Origin: JBBWZH01 sp035544115
GTDB lineage: Bacteria; Actinomycetota; Actinomycetes; Mycobacteriales; CADCTP01
Assembly (NCBI GenBank): GCA_963714145.1
Contig: OY970235.1
Coordinates: 2,976,001-3,040,000 of the forward strand
Length of the DNA: 64,000 nucleotides
Direction of reading: 5' to 3'
Shown: piece after piece, positions 32,641-41,741 of the stretch
How positions within the stretch are numbered: position 1 is the first letter of the stretch
Layout: the number at the start of each line of letters is the position of its first letter
The notes under the pieces: model-generated
Database searches by the model: none
What the model was told of the DNA's origin: nothing
What the model saw: the letters and a program-made list of their open reading frames with translations, nothing else
Made by a program: the position numbers and the translations under genes

Positions 32641-34272
32641 CTAGGGCCTCCGGCCCGATCCTTGGTCGACACCGCCCGCCGGCCCCCCGCCCGCGACACC
32701 GGCCGCCGGGACACCGGCCACGACACCGGCCGATAGGACACCGGCCGCTGGGATGGCGCCCACAACACCGGCTGATGGGACACCGGCCGCTTGGGCGGCG
32801 CCAGCCGGGGCGGCGCCAGCCGGGGCGGCGCCAGCCGGGGCGGCGCCAGCCGGGGCGGCGCCAGCCGGGGCGGCGCCAGCCGGGGCGGCGCCAGCCGGGG
32901 CGGCGCCAGCTGGGACGGTGTCCCGGCGGCGCTGGCCGGCCCGGGCCGCGGCCAGCGCCAGTGCGGCCAGCCCGGCCAGCAGGTAGGCGTTGCCGAGCAG
33001 CAACTGGACGCCGTGCTCGCGGTACTCGATGTCGCCGCCGTGCGGCACCCACCAGATCGGGCCGAGCGCGAACACCGCGAGCCAGCCGGCGAGCCGGGCC
33101 AACCGGGCCCCGGTGGGCCGGCGCAATGCGGCGGCGACCGCGACGACCGTCCCCGGCAGCACCCAGACCCAGTGGTGGCTCCACGAGATCGGGGACAGCA
33201 GCAGCCCGGTCAGCGCGCACACCGACACGCCGGTCAGCTCCTGGCCGGCCCGGTACGCGGCCGCGGCCGCGTACAGCCCGGAGCAGCCGACCAGCAACGC
33301 GGCCGGCAGCCAGAGCCCGCCCTGGTGGACGCCCTGCAGCAGCCGGCTGGCCGTCCCGTAGAGCGACTGGTTGCCGGCGTAGGCGACGCCGCCGACGTGC
33401 TCGGGGTTCAGCCAGAGCTTGGCCCAGTACTTCGCGGACGCCTCCGGCAGCACCAGCCGGCCCACCGCGGCGGTACCCAGGAACGCGCCGAACGCGGTGG
33501 CCGTGGCCCGGCGCCGGCCGGTGACCAGCAGGTAGACCGCGAAGATCCCGGGGGTCAGCTTCAGCCCGGCCGCGACGCCGATCAGCACGCCGCGCGGCAA
33601 CCGCGGGCAGCGGCCGGTGAAGTCGGCCAGCACCAGCGCCACCAGCAGCAGGTTGACCTGGCCGAAGCCGAGGGTGCCGCGGACCGGCTCCAGCCAGGCC
33701 GCCACCGCCACCGCGACCAGCAGCACCGGGCTGCGCAACCAGTCCGCCCAGCCGGACCGGCCCACGGCCCCGACCGGTCGCCCCGGCCCGACCCTCGTGG
33801 CCCAGCCGGCCGCAAGCCCGCCACGCCCAACCGTCCCGGCCCGGACGCCGGCCGGTCCGGCGACCCGCCCGGGTGGCCGGTAGCCGACCTGCTCCAGGCA
33901 CATGACCAGGACCGCGCCCAGGCAGGCCAGCCAGGCCAGCGCGACGGCGATCTGGGCGACCGGCCAGGCCACGGCGGCGAACGGGGCGAACAGCAGCGCC
34001 GCGAACGGCGGGTAGGTGAACGGAAGCTGGCTGCCGGCCGGGTGCGCCGAGTACAGCGGCTGGCCGTGCAGCACGGCGGCGCCGCCGGCCCGGTACACCT
34101 GCAGGTCGATCATGTTGAACCGGTCCGGCCAGAGCACGGCCAGCAGCACCAGCGTGCCCACCGAGGCGACCAGCGCCGCGCCGGCCAGCGGCCGGGCGAG
34201 CCCGGGCCGGCCGAGCCGGGCGGCGCGCCATGGCCGGGACGGAACGAGCGGGCCAGCAAGGTTGGTCGCCAC
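32641..34272 (-). CDS. GT87 family polyprenol-phosphate-mannose glycosyltransferase with AAPAG repeat tail
   Basis: This 543-residue membrane protein has about ten helices and the GT87 pattern: DRFNMIDLQVYRAGGAAVLHGQPLY with the catalytic-loop Asp, QLPFTYPPFAALLFAPFA, GQVNLLLVALVLADF and ISWSHHWVWVLP. It probably transfers mannose or arabinose from a polyprenyl phosphate onto envelope glycolipids; MptC/Rv2181 is the nearest functional parallel. The GTG at 34272 follows GGGGAG. After the last helix comes a cytoplasmic or exposed tail with eight APAGA repeats and other Ala/Gly/Pro sequence. A separate low-complexity insertion (about residues 150-180) lies between helices. Confidence 0.85.
   Translation of the reverse strand: MATNLAGPLVPSRPWRAARLGRPGLARPLAGAALVASVGTLVLLAVLWPDRFNMIDLQVYRAGGAAVLHGQPLYSAHPAGSQLPFTYPPFAALLFAPFAAVAWPVAQIAVALAWLACLGAVLVMCLEQVGYRPPGRVAGPAGVRAGTVGRGGLAAGWATRVGPGRPVGAVGRSGWADWLRSPVLLVAVAVAAWLEPVRGTLGFGQVNLLLVALVLADFTGRCPRLPRGVLIGVAAGLKLTPGIFAVYLLVTGRRRATATAFGAFLGTAAVGRLVLPEASAKYWAKLWLNPEHVGGVAYAGNQSLYGTASRLLQGVHQGGLWLPAALLVGCSGLYAAAAAYRAGQELTGVSVCALTGLLLSPISWSHHWVWVLPGTVVAVAAALRRPTGARLARLAGWLAVFALGPIWWVPHGGDIEYREHGVQLLLGNAYLLAGLAALALAAARAGQRRRDTVPAGAAPAGAAPAGAAPAGAAPAGAAPAGAAPAGAAPAGAAQAAGVPSAGVVGAIPAAGVLSAGVVAGVPAAGVAGGGPAGGVDQGSGRRP
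32796..32915. repeat. 15-bp minisatellite, eight copies
   Basis: The unit CGGGGCGGCGCCAGC is repeated about eight times without visible change and stays in frame, coding the APAGA pentapeptide repeats at the C terminus of the GT87 protein. Identical copies imply recent expansion and likely length variation between strains. Confidence 0.93.
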
Positions 34273-34422
34273 CGCGGGCACTCCCCTGGGTCGGGCGGCG
34301 GTGCCGGGCACCCCCGCGTCACCCGGGAAGACACCACCGGATTGCCCAGCGTTGCGCCGACTTCGGCGGACCCCGCCGGCACGGCGCGGTCGGGCCCGGA
34401 TGCGGCAGGTCAGGCGGCTGCC

Positions 34423-34428
34423 TATGGT
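34423..34428 (+). promoter_or_regulatory. Candidate -10 element of leaderless crtI
   Basis: TATGGT ends six bases before the crtI ATG, which places the expected transcription start at or next to the start codon. No ribosome site is visible. The rest of the 34273-34434 divergent region holds the GT87 ribosome site but no clear -35. Confidence 0.45.
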
Positions 34429-34434
34429 CGGCCG

Positions 34435-35925
34435 ATGCGCACCGTGACCGGGCCGACCGACCGGGTGGTGATCGTCGGCGCCGGCCTCGGCGGCCTGTCG
34501 GCGGCGCTGCGGCTGGCCGGCGCCGGTCGCGAGGTGACCGTGCTGGAGCGGGGGCCGGTGCCCGGTGGCCGGGCCGGCCGGCTCGAACTGGACGGCTACC
34601 GCTTCGACACCGGCCCGACCGTGCTGACCATGCCGCGGCTGATCGCGGACGCGTTCAACTCGGTCGGTGAGGAGCTGGCCGACTGGCTCGACCTGCGGCC
34701 GGTGCGGCCGCTCTACCGCGCGCACTACCCGGACGGCTCGACCCTGGACGTGCACGCGGACGTGGACGAGATGGCAGCCGAGGTGGCCCGGGTCTGTGGT
34801 CCGGCCGAGGCGGCCGGCTACCGCCGGTTCGTCGACTACGTCACCGCCCTGTACCGGCTGGAGATGCGCCACTTCATCGACCGCAACCTGGACTCGCCGG
34901 TCGACCTGCTCAACCTGAACCTGCTCCGGCTGGCCCGGCTCGGCGGGTTCGGCCGGCTGGCCGGCCGGGTCGACCGCTACCTGCGCGACCCGCGCACCCG
35001 CCGGGTGTTCTCGTTCCAGGCCATGTACGCGGGCCTCTCGCCGTACCAGGCGCTGGCGATCTACGCGGTGATCGCCTACATGGACTCGGTGGCCGGCGTG
35101 TACTTCCCGCGCGGCGGCATGCACGCGGTGCCGCTGGCGCTGGCCGCCGCGGCCGAGAAGCACGGCGTCCGGTTCCGCTACCGGACCGAGGTGACCGCGG
35201 TGGAGGTGCGCGACGGCCGGGCCCGGGCGGTGCGCACCGCCGCGGGTGAGCGCATCCCGGCCGACGTGGTCGTGCTCAACCCGGACCTGCCGGTGGCCTA
35301 CCGGGACCTGCTGCCCGGCCCGGCGCCGCGCCGGCTGGACCGGCTGCGGTACTCGCCGTCCTGCGTGCTGCTGCACGTCGGCTCGCGGGCCGGCTACTCC
35401 CGGATCGCGCACCACAACATCCACTTCGGCCGGGCCTGGGCCGGGGTGTTCCGGGACGTGATCGACCGCGGCCGGCTGATGACCGACCCGTCGTTGCTGG
35501 TCACCAGCCCGAGCCGGGCCGACCCGGAGCTGGCGCCGCCCGGCCGGCACACCTACTACGTGCTGCTGCCCACCCCGAACCTGGGTTCGGGGCTGGATTG
35601 GGACGCGATCGGCCCGCGCTACCGGGACGAGATATTGGTCACTCTGGACCGCCGCGGCTACCGGGATTTCGGCGCCGGCATCGAGGTCGAGCGGATGGTC
35701 ACGCCGGCCGATTGGCGGGCGGCCGGGATGGCCCTGGGCACGCCGTTCGCGGCGGCGCACACGCTGCGCCAGACCGGGCCGTTCCGGCCGCCGAACCTGG
35801 CGCCCGGGCTGGAGAACGTGGTGTTCTGCGGGTCCGGGACGCAGCCGGGGGTGGGCGTTCCGATGGTGCTGGTTTCCGGCCGGCTGGCGGCGGAGAGGAT
35901 CACCGGGCCGGTTACGCTGCGGTAG
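34435..35925 (+). CDS. crtI: Phytoene desaturase
   Basis: This 496-residue FAD enzyme has RVVIVGAGLGGLSAALRLAGAG, the YRFDTGPTVLTMP segment and the C-terminal NVVFCGSGTQPGVGVPMVLVSGR motif of CrtI. It converts phytoene to lycopene in several steps. It is separate from crtB and from the crtD-like paralogue and starts a rightward run of genes. The ATG at 34435 was chosen because the family begins within a few residues; translation may be leaderless. Confidence 0.92.
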   Translation: MRTVTGPTDRVVIVGAGLGGLSAALRLAGAGREVTVLERGPVPGGRAGRLELDGYRFDTGPTVLTMPRLIADAFNSVGEELADWLDLRPVRPLYRAHYPDGSTLDVHADVDEMAAEVARVCGPAEAAGYRRFVDYVTALYRLEMRHFIDRNLDSPVDLLNLNLLRLARLGGFGRLAGRVDRYLRDPRTRRVFSFQAMYAGLSPYQALAIYAVIAYMDSVAGVYFPRGGMHAVPLALAAAAEKHGVRFRYRTEVTAVEVRDGRARAVRTAAGERIPADVVVLNPDLPVAYRDLLPGPAPRRLDRLRYSPSCVLLHVGSRAGYSRIAHHNIHFGRAWAGVFRDVIDRGRLMTDPSLLVTSPSRADPELAPPGRHTYYVLLPTPNLGSGLDWDAIGPRYRDEILVTLDRRGYRDFGAGIEVERMVTPADWRAAGMALGTPFAAAHTLRQTGPFRPPNLAPGLENVVFCGSGTQPGVGVPMVLVSGRLAAERITGPVTLR

Positions 35926-36068
35926 GCATTGTGCCGGTGACTTTGTGTGCTCGTCACATCTGTCCCGAGAAACCCGTCTGCCCCGAGGGTCATGTTCTGT
36001 ATCACTAATGCAGACACAAAACATAATGTGCAGGGTTATTGCTCGGAGAAACGGTAATCTTTGCTGCT
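35926..36068. promoter_or_regulatory. AT-richer intergenic region with a leaderless promoter
   Basis: This stretch is clearly AT-richer than its surroundings between 35990 and 36060. TAATCT (36055-36060) is a good -10 element eight bases before a GTG, which supports leaderless initiation of the next gene. ATGTT and AACAT words flank CTGTATCACTAATGCAG (about 35992-36024) and may be an operator. Confidence 0.5.
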
Positions 36069-37598
36069 GTGCCGTCCACTGTAGAGCCAGCGCTGGTCAC
36101 TCTTCGCTCTATGTTGGAGCGCTTGCGCGCGCTCACACAGCGTACGTTCCTGGACCGGTTCCGCATGTTGGGATTGGCCGGCTCGCTGGCGCTGGCGCTG
36201 GGTGGCTGCGCCGCCGGGGCGCTACCGGGCAACGACCCGTTCGCCCGGCTGCCGGTGGTGCACCAGTTGCGCGAGGCGCCGGCGGTCGCCCTGGTCGTCG
36301 CCTACGGCGGGCTGGCGCTGCTGGTGGTGGCCTGGCTGTTCCTCGGCCGGCTGGTGAACGCCCCGGGCGGGCCGAGCCGGCGCTCGCTGGTGCTCACCCT
36401 GCTGGTCTGGTCGGCGCCGCTGTGCCTGGCCCCGCCGATGTTCAGCCGGGACGTCTACAGCTACGCGGCCCAGGGCTGGCAGGTCGAGCAGCACGCCAGC
36501 CCGTACTTCTGGGGCCCGGCCGCGGTGCCCGGCCCGTTCCTGAACGACGTCGGCGACATGTGGCGCTGGACGCACGCGCCGTACGGGCCGGTGTTCCTGC
36601 AACTGGCCCGGCTGACGGTCGGCCTCGGCGGCGGGCACGTCGTGCCGACCGTGCTCGGGCTGCGGCTGATCGCGCTGGTCGGCGTGGGCCTGATGGTGTG
36701 GTACGTGCCGCGGCTGGCCCAGCACTGCGGCGTCGCCCCGAACCGGGCGCTCTGGCTCGGCGTGCTTAACCCGCTGGTACTGCTGCACTTCGTCTCCGGT
36801 GCGCACAACGACGCGCTGCTGGTCGGCCTGATGGTGGCCGGTCTGGTGCTGGTGCTGGAGCGGCACCAGATTCTCGGGGTGGCGGTCTGCGCGCTGGCGG
36901 TGCTGGTCAAGGCGCCGGCCGCGCTGGCGCTGCTGTTCCTGGTGCCGGTCTGGGCCGGGATGATGTTCGGCCGGGCCCGGCTGCTGCGCGCGACGGTCGC
37001 CGTCGGGGCGGTCAGCGCCGCGGTGATCGCCGCGGCGACCTGGCTGACCGGCCTCGGCTACGGCTGGATCGGCGCGCTGAACACCCCGGGCGCGGTGCGC
37101 AACTGGCTGTCGATCACCACCGCGCTGGGCGAGGCCGGTGGCACGCTGACCAAGATGGTCGGCCTGGGCGACTACACCGACCGGTCGATCTCGCTGTTCC
37201 GCGGCGCCGGCGGCGTGCTCGCGCTGGTGCTCTGCATGGTGCTGCTGACCCGGGCCGGCCAGCAGCGGCGCGGGCCGGTCGCGGTCGGCGCGCTGGGTAT
37301 GGCGCTGTCCGCGGTGGTGCTGTTCAGCCCGGTCGTGCAGCCCTGGTACCTGCTCTGGGGTTTCGTGCTGATCGCCGCGAGCGTGACCAACCCGGGCCTC
37401 CGGCGCGCGGTGATCGCGTTCTCGGCGCTGCTGTCGGTGCTGCTGATGCCCAAGGGCGGCACGGTGGACGTGAGCGCGATCGTGCAGGCGGTGCTCGCCG
37501 GGCTGGCGGTGGCCGGCTCGGCCGCGCTGTTCGAGCTGCTGCCCGGCCGGGCGGCCCCGGAGCCGGCGGCCGCCATATCTGGGAACATGGAGGCGTGA
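36069..37598 (+). CDS. Polyprenol-phosphomannose-dependent mannosyltransferase, MptA/MptB type
   Basis: This 509-residue membrane protein has about 12 helices and the GT-C signature of mycobacterial MptA/MptB enzymes: MFSRDVYSYAAQGWQVEQH with the acidic catalytic residue, HAPYGPVFLQL, LNPLVLLHFVSGAHNDALLVGL and VQPWYLLWG. It elongates alpha-1,6-mannan in lipoglycans. The start is uncertain: GTG at 36069 fits the TAATCT promoter; ATG at 36111 is possible. The gene overlaps its paralogue downstream (GTGA). MptA in M. tuberculosis is Rv2174, next to Rv2175c and pknL, as in this window. Confidence 0.87.
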   Translation: MPSTVEPALVTLRSMLERLRALTQRTFLDRFRMLGLAGSLALALGGCAAGALPGNDPFARLPVVHQLREAPAVALVVAYGGLALLVVAWLFLGRLVNAPGGPSRRSLVLTLLVWSAPLCLAPPMFSRDVYSYAAQGWQVEQHASPYFWGPAAVPGPFLNDVGDMWRWTHAPYGPVFLQLARLTVGLGGGHVVPTVLGLRLIALVGVGLMVWYVPRLAQHCGVAPNRALWLGVLNPLVLLHFVSGAHNDALLVGLMVAGLVLVLERHQILGVAVCALAVLVKAPAALALLFLVPVWAGMMFGRARLLRATVAVGAVSAAVIAAATWLTGLGYGWIGALNTPGAVRNWLSITTALGEAGGTLTKMVGLGDYTDRSISLFRGAGGVLALVLCMVLLTRAGQQRRGPVAVGALGMALSAVVLFSPVVQPWYLLWGFVLIAASVTNPGLRRAVIAFSALLSVLLMPKGGTVDVSAIVQAVLAGLAVAGSAALFELLPGRAAPEPAAAISGNMEA

Positions 37599-39349
37599 CC
37601 GCCACGGTTCCAGCGGGGCGTATCGCGGCCCCGCCGCCGGCTGCCACCGATCACCTCCGGCACGTCGTGCTGGCCGGCCTCGCCGGGTCCGGGCTGATGG
37701 TGCTGGGCTCGCTCGGTTGCGGCGCGCTGCCGGTCTACGACCCGGTGAAGCGCATCCCGGTGCTGTCGGTGCTGCGCCAGGGCGTCGGCGAGACGATCGC
37801 GCTCACCCTGGTCTACACCGGCCTGGCCACGCTGGCGCTGGCCTGGCTCTACCTGGGCCGGGCGGTGCGCCGCCGGGAGCCGGGCACCGAGGAGTCCCGG
37901 CTGCTGCGGATCGGCGCGCTCTGGGCCGCCCCGCTGCTGTTCGCCGTCCCGCTGTTCAGCCGCGACCTGTACTCCTACGCCGCGCAGGCGCAGATCACGC
38001 ACGCCGGGCTGGACCCGTACACGCACGGCCCGGCGTCGCTGCCCGGCCCGTTCCTGGACGAGATCGACCGGATGTGGGTGGACACACCCGCCCCGTACGG
38101 CCCGCTCTGGCTCACCCTGGGCCGGCTGGCCGCGATGGTCACCCGCGACCATGTGGTGATCACCGTCTTCTGCATGCGGCTGCTGGCGCTGGCCGGCGTG
38201 CTGCTGATGGCGCGCTACCTGCCCCGGCTGGCGATCGCGCACGGGGTCGACCCGCGCGGCGCGCTCTGGCTCGGCCTGCTCAACCCGCTGGTGCTGGCCC
38301 ACTTCGTCGCCGGCGGGCACAACGACGCGCTGATGCTCGGGCTGGTCATCGCCGGCGTGACGATCGCGGTGGAGGCCACCGACGAGCGCTGGCTGGCCAT
38401 CGGCGTGGTCATCACCAGCTGCGCGGTCCTGGTGAAGGCGCCGGCGCTGCTCGCGGTCGGCTTCCTGGCCGTGGTGTGGGCGCGCCGGCTGACCGGCCGG
38501 GCGGTACTGCTGCGGGCCAGCGTCCGGGTCGGCGCGGTGGCCCTGGGCACCGCCGCCGCGGTGACGCTGGCCAGCGGGCTCGGCTTCGGTTGGGTGAAGC
38601 AGCTGAACACGCCCGGCCAGGTGGTGACCTGGCTGTCCATCCCGACCGGGTTGGGCCTGCTCACCGACTGGATCCGGGGCGCGCAGAACTTCATCACCTC
38701 GGAAGACACCGTGATCTCGGTGTTCCGGCTGGTCTTCCAGGGGATCACGGTGCTGGTCGTGCTCTGGCTCTGGCTGCGGGCCAAGCGCTTCGGTGTGATC
38801 GCCGCGCTGGCCCTGGCGCTGCTCGCGCTGGTCCTGCTCGGTCCGGTGGTGCAGCCCTGGTACATGGTCTGGCCGCTGGCGCTGGCCGCGGCGGTCCGGC
38901 TGCCGCACCGGGTCTGGCTGCTGGCGGCCGGCGCCAGCGTCTGGCTGGCCATGATGATCACCCCGCAGGGCGAGAACCTGTTCCTCGAGATCGCCCCGAC
39001 GCTGGCCACCGGGCTGGCCGGCGCGGTGGCCGCGTACGCGGTACTCAGCCACGAGCACGGCCGGCAGCCGCTGGGCGGGCCGCCGCTGGCGCCGGCCCTG
39101 CTCGACCTGCCGACGCCGGCCGCCACCCCGCTCACCGCCGCCGGGCGGACCGCCGCCGCGCCGGGCAGCCCGCTGGCCACCGGACGTCCGCTGCTGGGCC
39201 GGCCGACCAGCCTGCCGATCAGCGGCCAGCTGAACAACGGCCCGCCGGACGACGGCCCGGTCGACAACGGCCCGGCGGGCCGGCTCGGCGAGACGGTGCG
39301 CGACGCCGCCGGCGGCACACCGCTGCCGGCCGTCGGTTCGAGCGGGTGA
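37595..39349 (+). CDS. Second MptA/MptB-type mannosyltransferase
   Basis: This 584-residue paralogue of the preceding protein shares FSRDLYSYAAQAQITHAGLDPY, APYGPLWLTLGRL, LNPLVLAHFVAGGHNDALMLGL and VQPWYMVWPL. The two are probably successive or complementary alpha-1,6-mannosyltransferases. A soluble C-terminal tail of about 80 Pro/Gly/Ala-rich residues follows the last helix. The GTG start overlaps the upstream stop; the end overlaps crtB. Confidence 0.87.
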   Translation: MTATVPAGRIAAPPPAATDHLRHVVLAGLAGSGLMVLGSLGCGALPVYDPVKRIPVLSVLRQGVGETIALTLVYTGLATLALAWLYLGRAVRRREPGTEESRLLRIGALWAAPLLFAVPLFSRDLYSYAAQAQITHAGLDPYTHGPASLPGPFLDEIDRMWVDTPAPYGPLWLTLGRLAAMVTRDHVVITVFCMRLLALAGVLLMARYLPRLAIAHGVDPRGALWLGLLNPLVLAHFVAGGHNDALMLGLVIAGVTIAVEATDERWLAIGVVITSCAVLVKAPALLAVGFLAVVWARRLTGRAVLLRASVRVGAVALGTAAAVTLASGLGFGWVKQLNTPGQVVTWLSIPTGLGLLTDWIRGAQNFITSEDTVISVFRLVFQGITVLVVLWLWLRAKRFGVIAALALALLALVLLGPVVQPWYMVWPLALAAAVRLPHRVWLLAAGASVWLAMMITPQGENLFLEIAPTLATGLAGAVAAYAVLSHEHGRQPLGGPPLAPALLDLPTPAATPLTAAGRTAAAPGSPLATGRPLLGRPTSLPISGQLNNGPPDDGPVDNGPAGRLGETVRDAAGGTPLPAVGSSG

Positions 39350-40272
39350 GCCGTGCCGAGCTGGCCGCAGCCGGCATCACCGACCCGCCGCTGCGCACCG
39401 CGTACGAGCGCTGCCGGCGGCTGAACGCCGCGCACGGCAAGACGTACTACCTGGCCACGCTGCTGCTGCCGCCGGCCAAGCGACCGTACGTGCACGCGCT
39501 GTACGGCTTCGCCCGGTACGCCGACGAGATCGTGGACGACGCCGGCTCCGAGCTGACCGACGAGGAGAAGGCCGGCTGGCTGGACGGGTGGGGCGACCGG
39601 TTCGTCGCCGCGGTGCGGGCCGGCCGGCGGCCGGACCATCCGGTGGGCGTGGCCGCCGCGGACACCATCCGCCGCTGGGACATCCCGGTCGCCCACTTCG
39701 AGGACTTCCTCGCCTCGATGCGGATGGACCTCACCGTCCGCGAGTACCAGGACTACGACGACCTGATGAAGTACATGTGGGGCTCCGCGGCGGTGATCGG
39801 GCTGCAGATGCTGCCGGTACTCGAGCCGGTCGTCGAACGGGACGTGGCCCAGCCGTACGCGGTTGACCTCGGGGTGGCGTTCCAGCTGTCCAACTTCATC
39901 CGGGACGTCGGCGAGGACCTCCGCCGCGGCCGGATCTACCTGCCGATGGCCGACCTGGCCCACTTCGGCGTGGACCGGGACCGGCTGGCCCGGTGCGTGG
40001 TGGACGGCCCGATCCGCCGCCTGCTGGCGTACGAGATCGCCCGGACCCGGGAGCTGTACCGGTCGGCCGAGCCGGGCATCCGGCTGCTGCACCCGACCAG
40101 CCGGGACTGCATCAGCACCGCGCTGCGGCTCTACCGCGGCATCCTGGACGCGGTCGAGCGGGCCGACTACCAGGTGCTGGACCGGCGCCAGTCGGTCGGC
40201 CCCGGGCGCCGGGCCGCGGTCGCCGGCCCCGGCCTGGCCCGGGCCTTCGCGGCCCGCCGCCGCTGCCGCTAG
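39346..40272 (+). CDS. crtB: Phytoene synthase
   Basis: This 308-residue enzyme condenses two geranylgeranyl diphosphates to phytoene. Both Asp-rich motifs are visible (ARYADEIVDD and NFIRDVGEDL), together with KTYYLATLLLPP and the GRIYLP segment. The GTG start overlaps the stop of the mannosyltransferase gene (GTGA). Its TAG lies in a CTAG that also gives the stop of the convergent crtYd. No geranylgeranyl diphosphate synthase gene is in the window. Confidence 0.94.
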   Translation: MSRAELAAAGITDPPLRTAYERCRRLNAAHGKTYYLATLLLPPAKRPYVHALYGFARYADEIVDDAGSELTDEEKAGWLDGWGDRFVAAVRAGRRPDHPVGVAAADTIRRWDIPVAHFEDFLASMRMDLTVREYQDYDDLMKYMWGSAAVIGLQMLPVLEPVVERDVAQPYAVDLGVAFQLSNFIRDVGEDLRRGRIYLPMADLAHFGVDRDRLARCVVDGPIRRLLAYEIARTRELYRSAEPGIRLLHPTSRDCISTALRLYRGILDAVERADYQVLDRRQSVGPGRRAAVAGPGLARAFAARRRCR

Positions 40273-40583
40273 CCGCCGTCGGGGCGGGCCGCGCCGCGGC
40301 GGCCGAGCCAGACCCAGGTCGAGAGCGTCATCGTGACCAGCGCGAAGCCGAACAGCAGGTCCTCCACCGGCGCGTAGGCCAGCCGTGGCCCGAGAATCGT
40401 CCCCGGGTCGTACCGGACGATCCGCCGGCCGGTCAGGATGCCGTTCGTGATCAGCTGGAAGAACAGCACGATCCCGTAGGCGGTCCAGTAGATCCGCCGG
40501 CGCAGCAGCCAGGTGCGCAGCAGCGCGGTGTCGGCCAGCACCGCCAGCGCCGCGCCGGCCAGGGCCAGCTCGGTGTAGGTCAC
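40269..40583 (-). CDS. crtYd: Lycopene cyclase subunit CrtYd
   Basis: This 104-residue membrane protein with three helices is the second half of the heterodimeric lycopene cyclase. The conserved segments IYWTAYGIVLFFQLITNGILTG and PVEDLLFGFALVTMTLS are present. Its GTG overlaps the crtYc stop (GTGA). With CrtYc it closes a beta or epsilon ring at one end of lycopene. Confidence 0.88.
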   Translation of the reverse strand: MTYTELALAGAALAVLADTALLRTWLLRRRIYWTAYGIVLFFQLITNGILTGRRIVRYDPGTILGPRLAYAPVEDLLFGFALVTMTLSTWVWLGRRGAARPDGG

Positions 40584-40927
40584 GGCCGCGGCGGCCCGAC
40601 CGGCTCGTCGCCGGCCGGCCAGCCCCGGACCGCCCGGACCGCCTCGAACGCCAGGATCGCGCAGGTCGGCACGACCACGAAGAACAGCGCCTCCTCCAGC
40701 GGGATCCGGCCGGGCAGCAGCACCCCGCTGGTCTGCCCCGGGTCGTAGCTCCACTGGCCGTGCGCGATCGCGTACCAGTCCCAGAGCAGGAAGAGCGCGG
40801 CCGGCGGCAGCACCGCCAGCAGCCAGCGGCGCGGCCGCGCGTACACCCGGGTCCGCAGCCACACCTCCAGCGGCAGCGTCCCCAGCACGCATCCGGCCAG
40901 CACCGCCAGGTAGCTCAGGTGCCGCAC
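40580..40927 (-). CDS. crtYc: Lycopene cyclase subunit CrtYc
   Basis: This 115-residue membrane protein has three helices and the signature LFLLWDWYAIAHGQWSYDP...GVLLPGRIPLEEALFFVVVP of CrtYc. It follows thiE by four bases and overlaps crtYd. Together these genes form the tail of a leftward run that begins with the TPM-domain gene or earlier. Confidence 0.88.
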   Translation of the reverse strand: MRHLSYLAVLAGCVLGTLPLEVWLRTRVYARPRRWLLAVLPPAALFLLWDWYAIAHGQWSYDPGQTSGVLLPGRIPLEEALFFVVVPTCAILAFEAVRAVRGWPAGDEPVGPPRP

Positions 40928-40931
40928 CCGG

Positions 40932-41741
40932 TCACCCCCGCGGCGGCGCGGCGGCCAGCCGGGCGCGCAGCGAGCGGGCGGCTGCTTCCGGGTCGGCGGC
41001 CTCGGTGATCGCCCGGACCACCACGATCCGGCGGGCGCCCGCGGCGAGCACCTGGTCCAGCCGGTCGCCGTCGATGCCGCCGATGGCGAACCAGGGCCGG
41101 TCGGTGCCGAGCCCGGCGGCGTACTCGAGCAGGCGCGGCCCGGGCGCCGGGCGGCCCGGCTTGGTCGGCGTCGGCCAGGTCGGGCCCACGCAGAAGTAGT
41201 CCACGCCCGGCTCGACCGCCGCGGCGGCCACCTCGGCCTCGGCGTGGGTGGACCGGCCGACCAGCGGCGCCGGCCCGAGGATGCGCCGGGCCACCGGCAC
41301 CGGCAGGTCGTCCTGGCCGAGGTGCACCATGTCGGCCGCGCCGGCCAGGGCCAGGTCGACCCGGTCGTTCACGGCCCAGAGCGCCCCGTGCCGCCGGGCC
41401 GCGGCCGCGAACACCTCCGCGTAGCCGAGCTCCTGGCGCGCCTCCAGCCCCTTCTCGCGCAGCTGGACGATGTCCACCCCGCCGCGCAGCGCGGCGTCCA
41501 GGAACTCGGCCAGATCCCCCCGCTCCCGACGCGCGTCGGTGCACAGGTACAGCACCGCCCGGGCCAGCCGCCGCCGCAGCGCGCTGCCCGCCCCGGCCAC
41601 CGGCGGCTCCGCCCCGGCCCGGCCGGCCGCCGTCCTCGGGCCGGCCGATGGGCCGGCCGCCGGGTCGGCCGACGGGTCGGCGCCCGGCCCGGCGCCGGCC
41701 GGCGCACCGGCAGCAGCCGGCTCAGCCACCGGCTCAGCCAC
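40932..41741 (-). CDS. thiE: Thiamine-phosphate synthase
   Basis: This 269-residue enzyme joins HMP-PP and the thiazole phosphate. The core runs LYLCTDARRERGDLAEF, GGVDIVQLREKG, ALWAVNDRVDLALAGAADMVHLGQDDLP, DYFCVGPTWPTPTKPG and WFAIGGIDGDRLDQVLAAGARRIVVVRAI. The first 60 residues are Ala/Pro/Gly-rich and not part of the fold, so translation might begin later than the GTG at 41741, which overlaps thiS by eight bases. Confidence 0.92.
   Translation of the reverse strand: MAEPVAEPAAAGAPAGAGPGADPSADPAAGPSAGPRTAAGRAGAEPPVAGAGSALRRRLARAVLYLCTDARRERGDLAEFLDAALRGGVDIVQLREKGLEARQELGYAEVFAAAARRHGALWAVNDRVDLALAGAADMVHLGQDDLPVPVARRILGPAPLVGRSTHAEAEVAAAAVEPGVDYFCVGPTWPTPTKPGRPAPGPRLLEYAAGLGTDRPWFAIGGIDGDRLDQVLAAGARRIVVVRAITEAADPEAAARSLRARLAAAPPRG

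Noticed and set aside
32791..34434. Extension of crtI upstream through the GT87 gene
   Set aside because: The frame is open only because of GC bias; the CrtI family begins at 34435 and the opposite strand encodes the GT87 protein.
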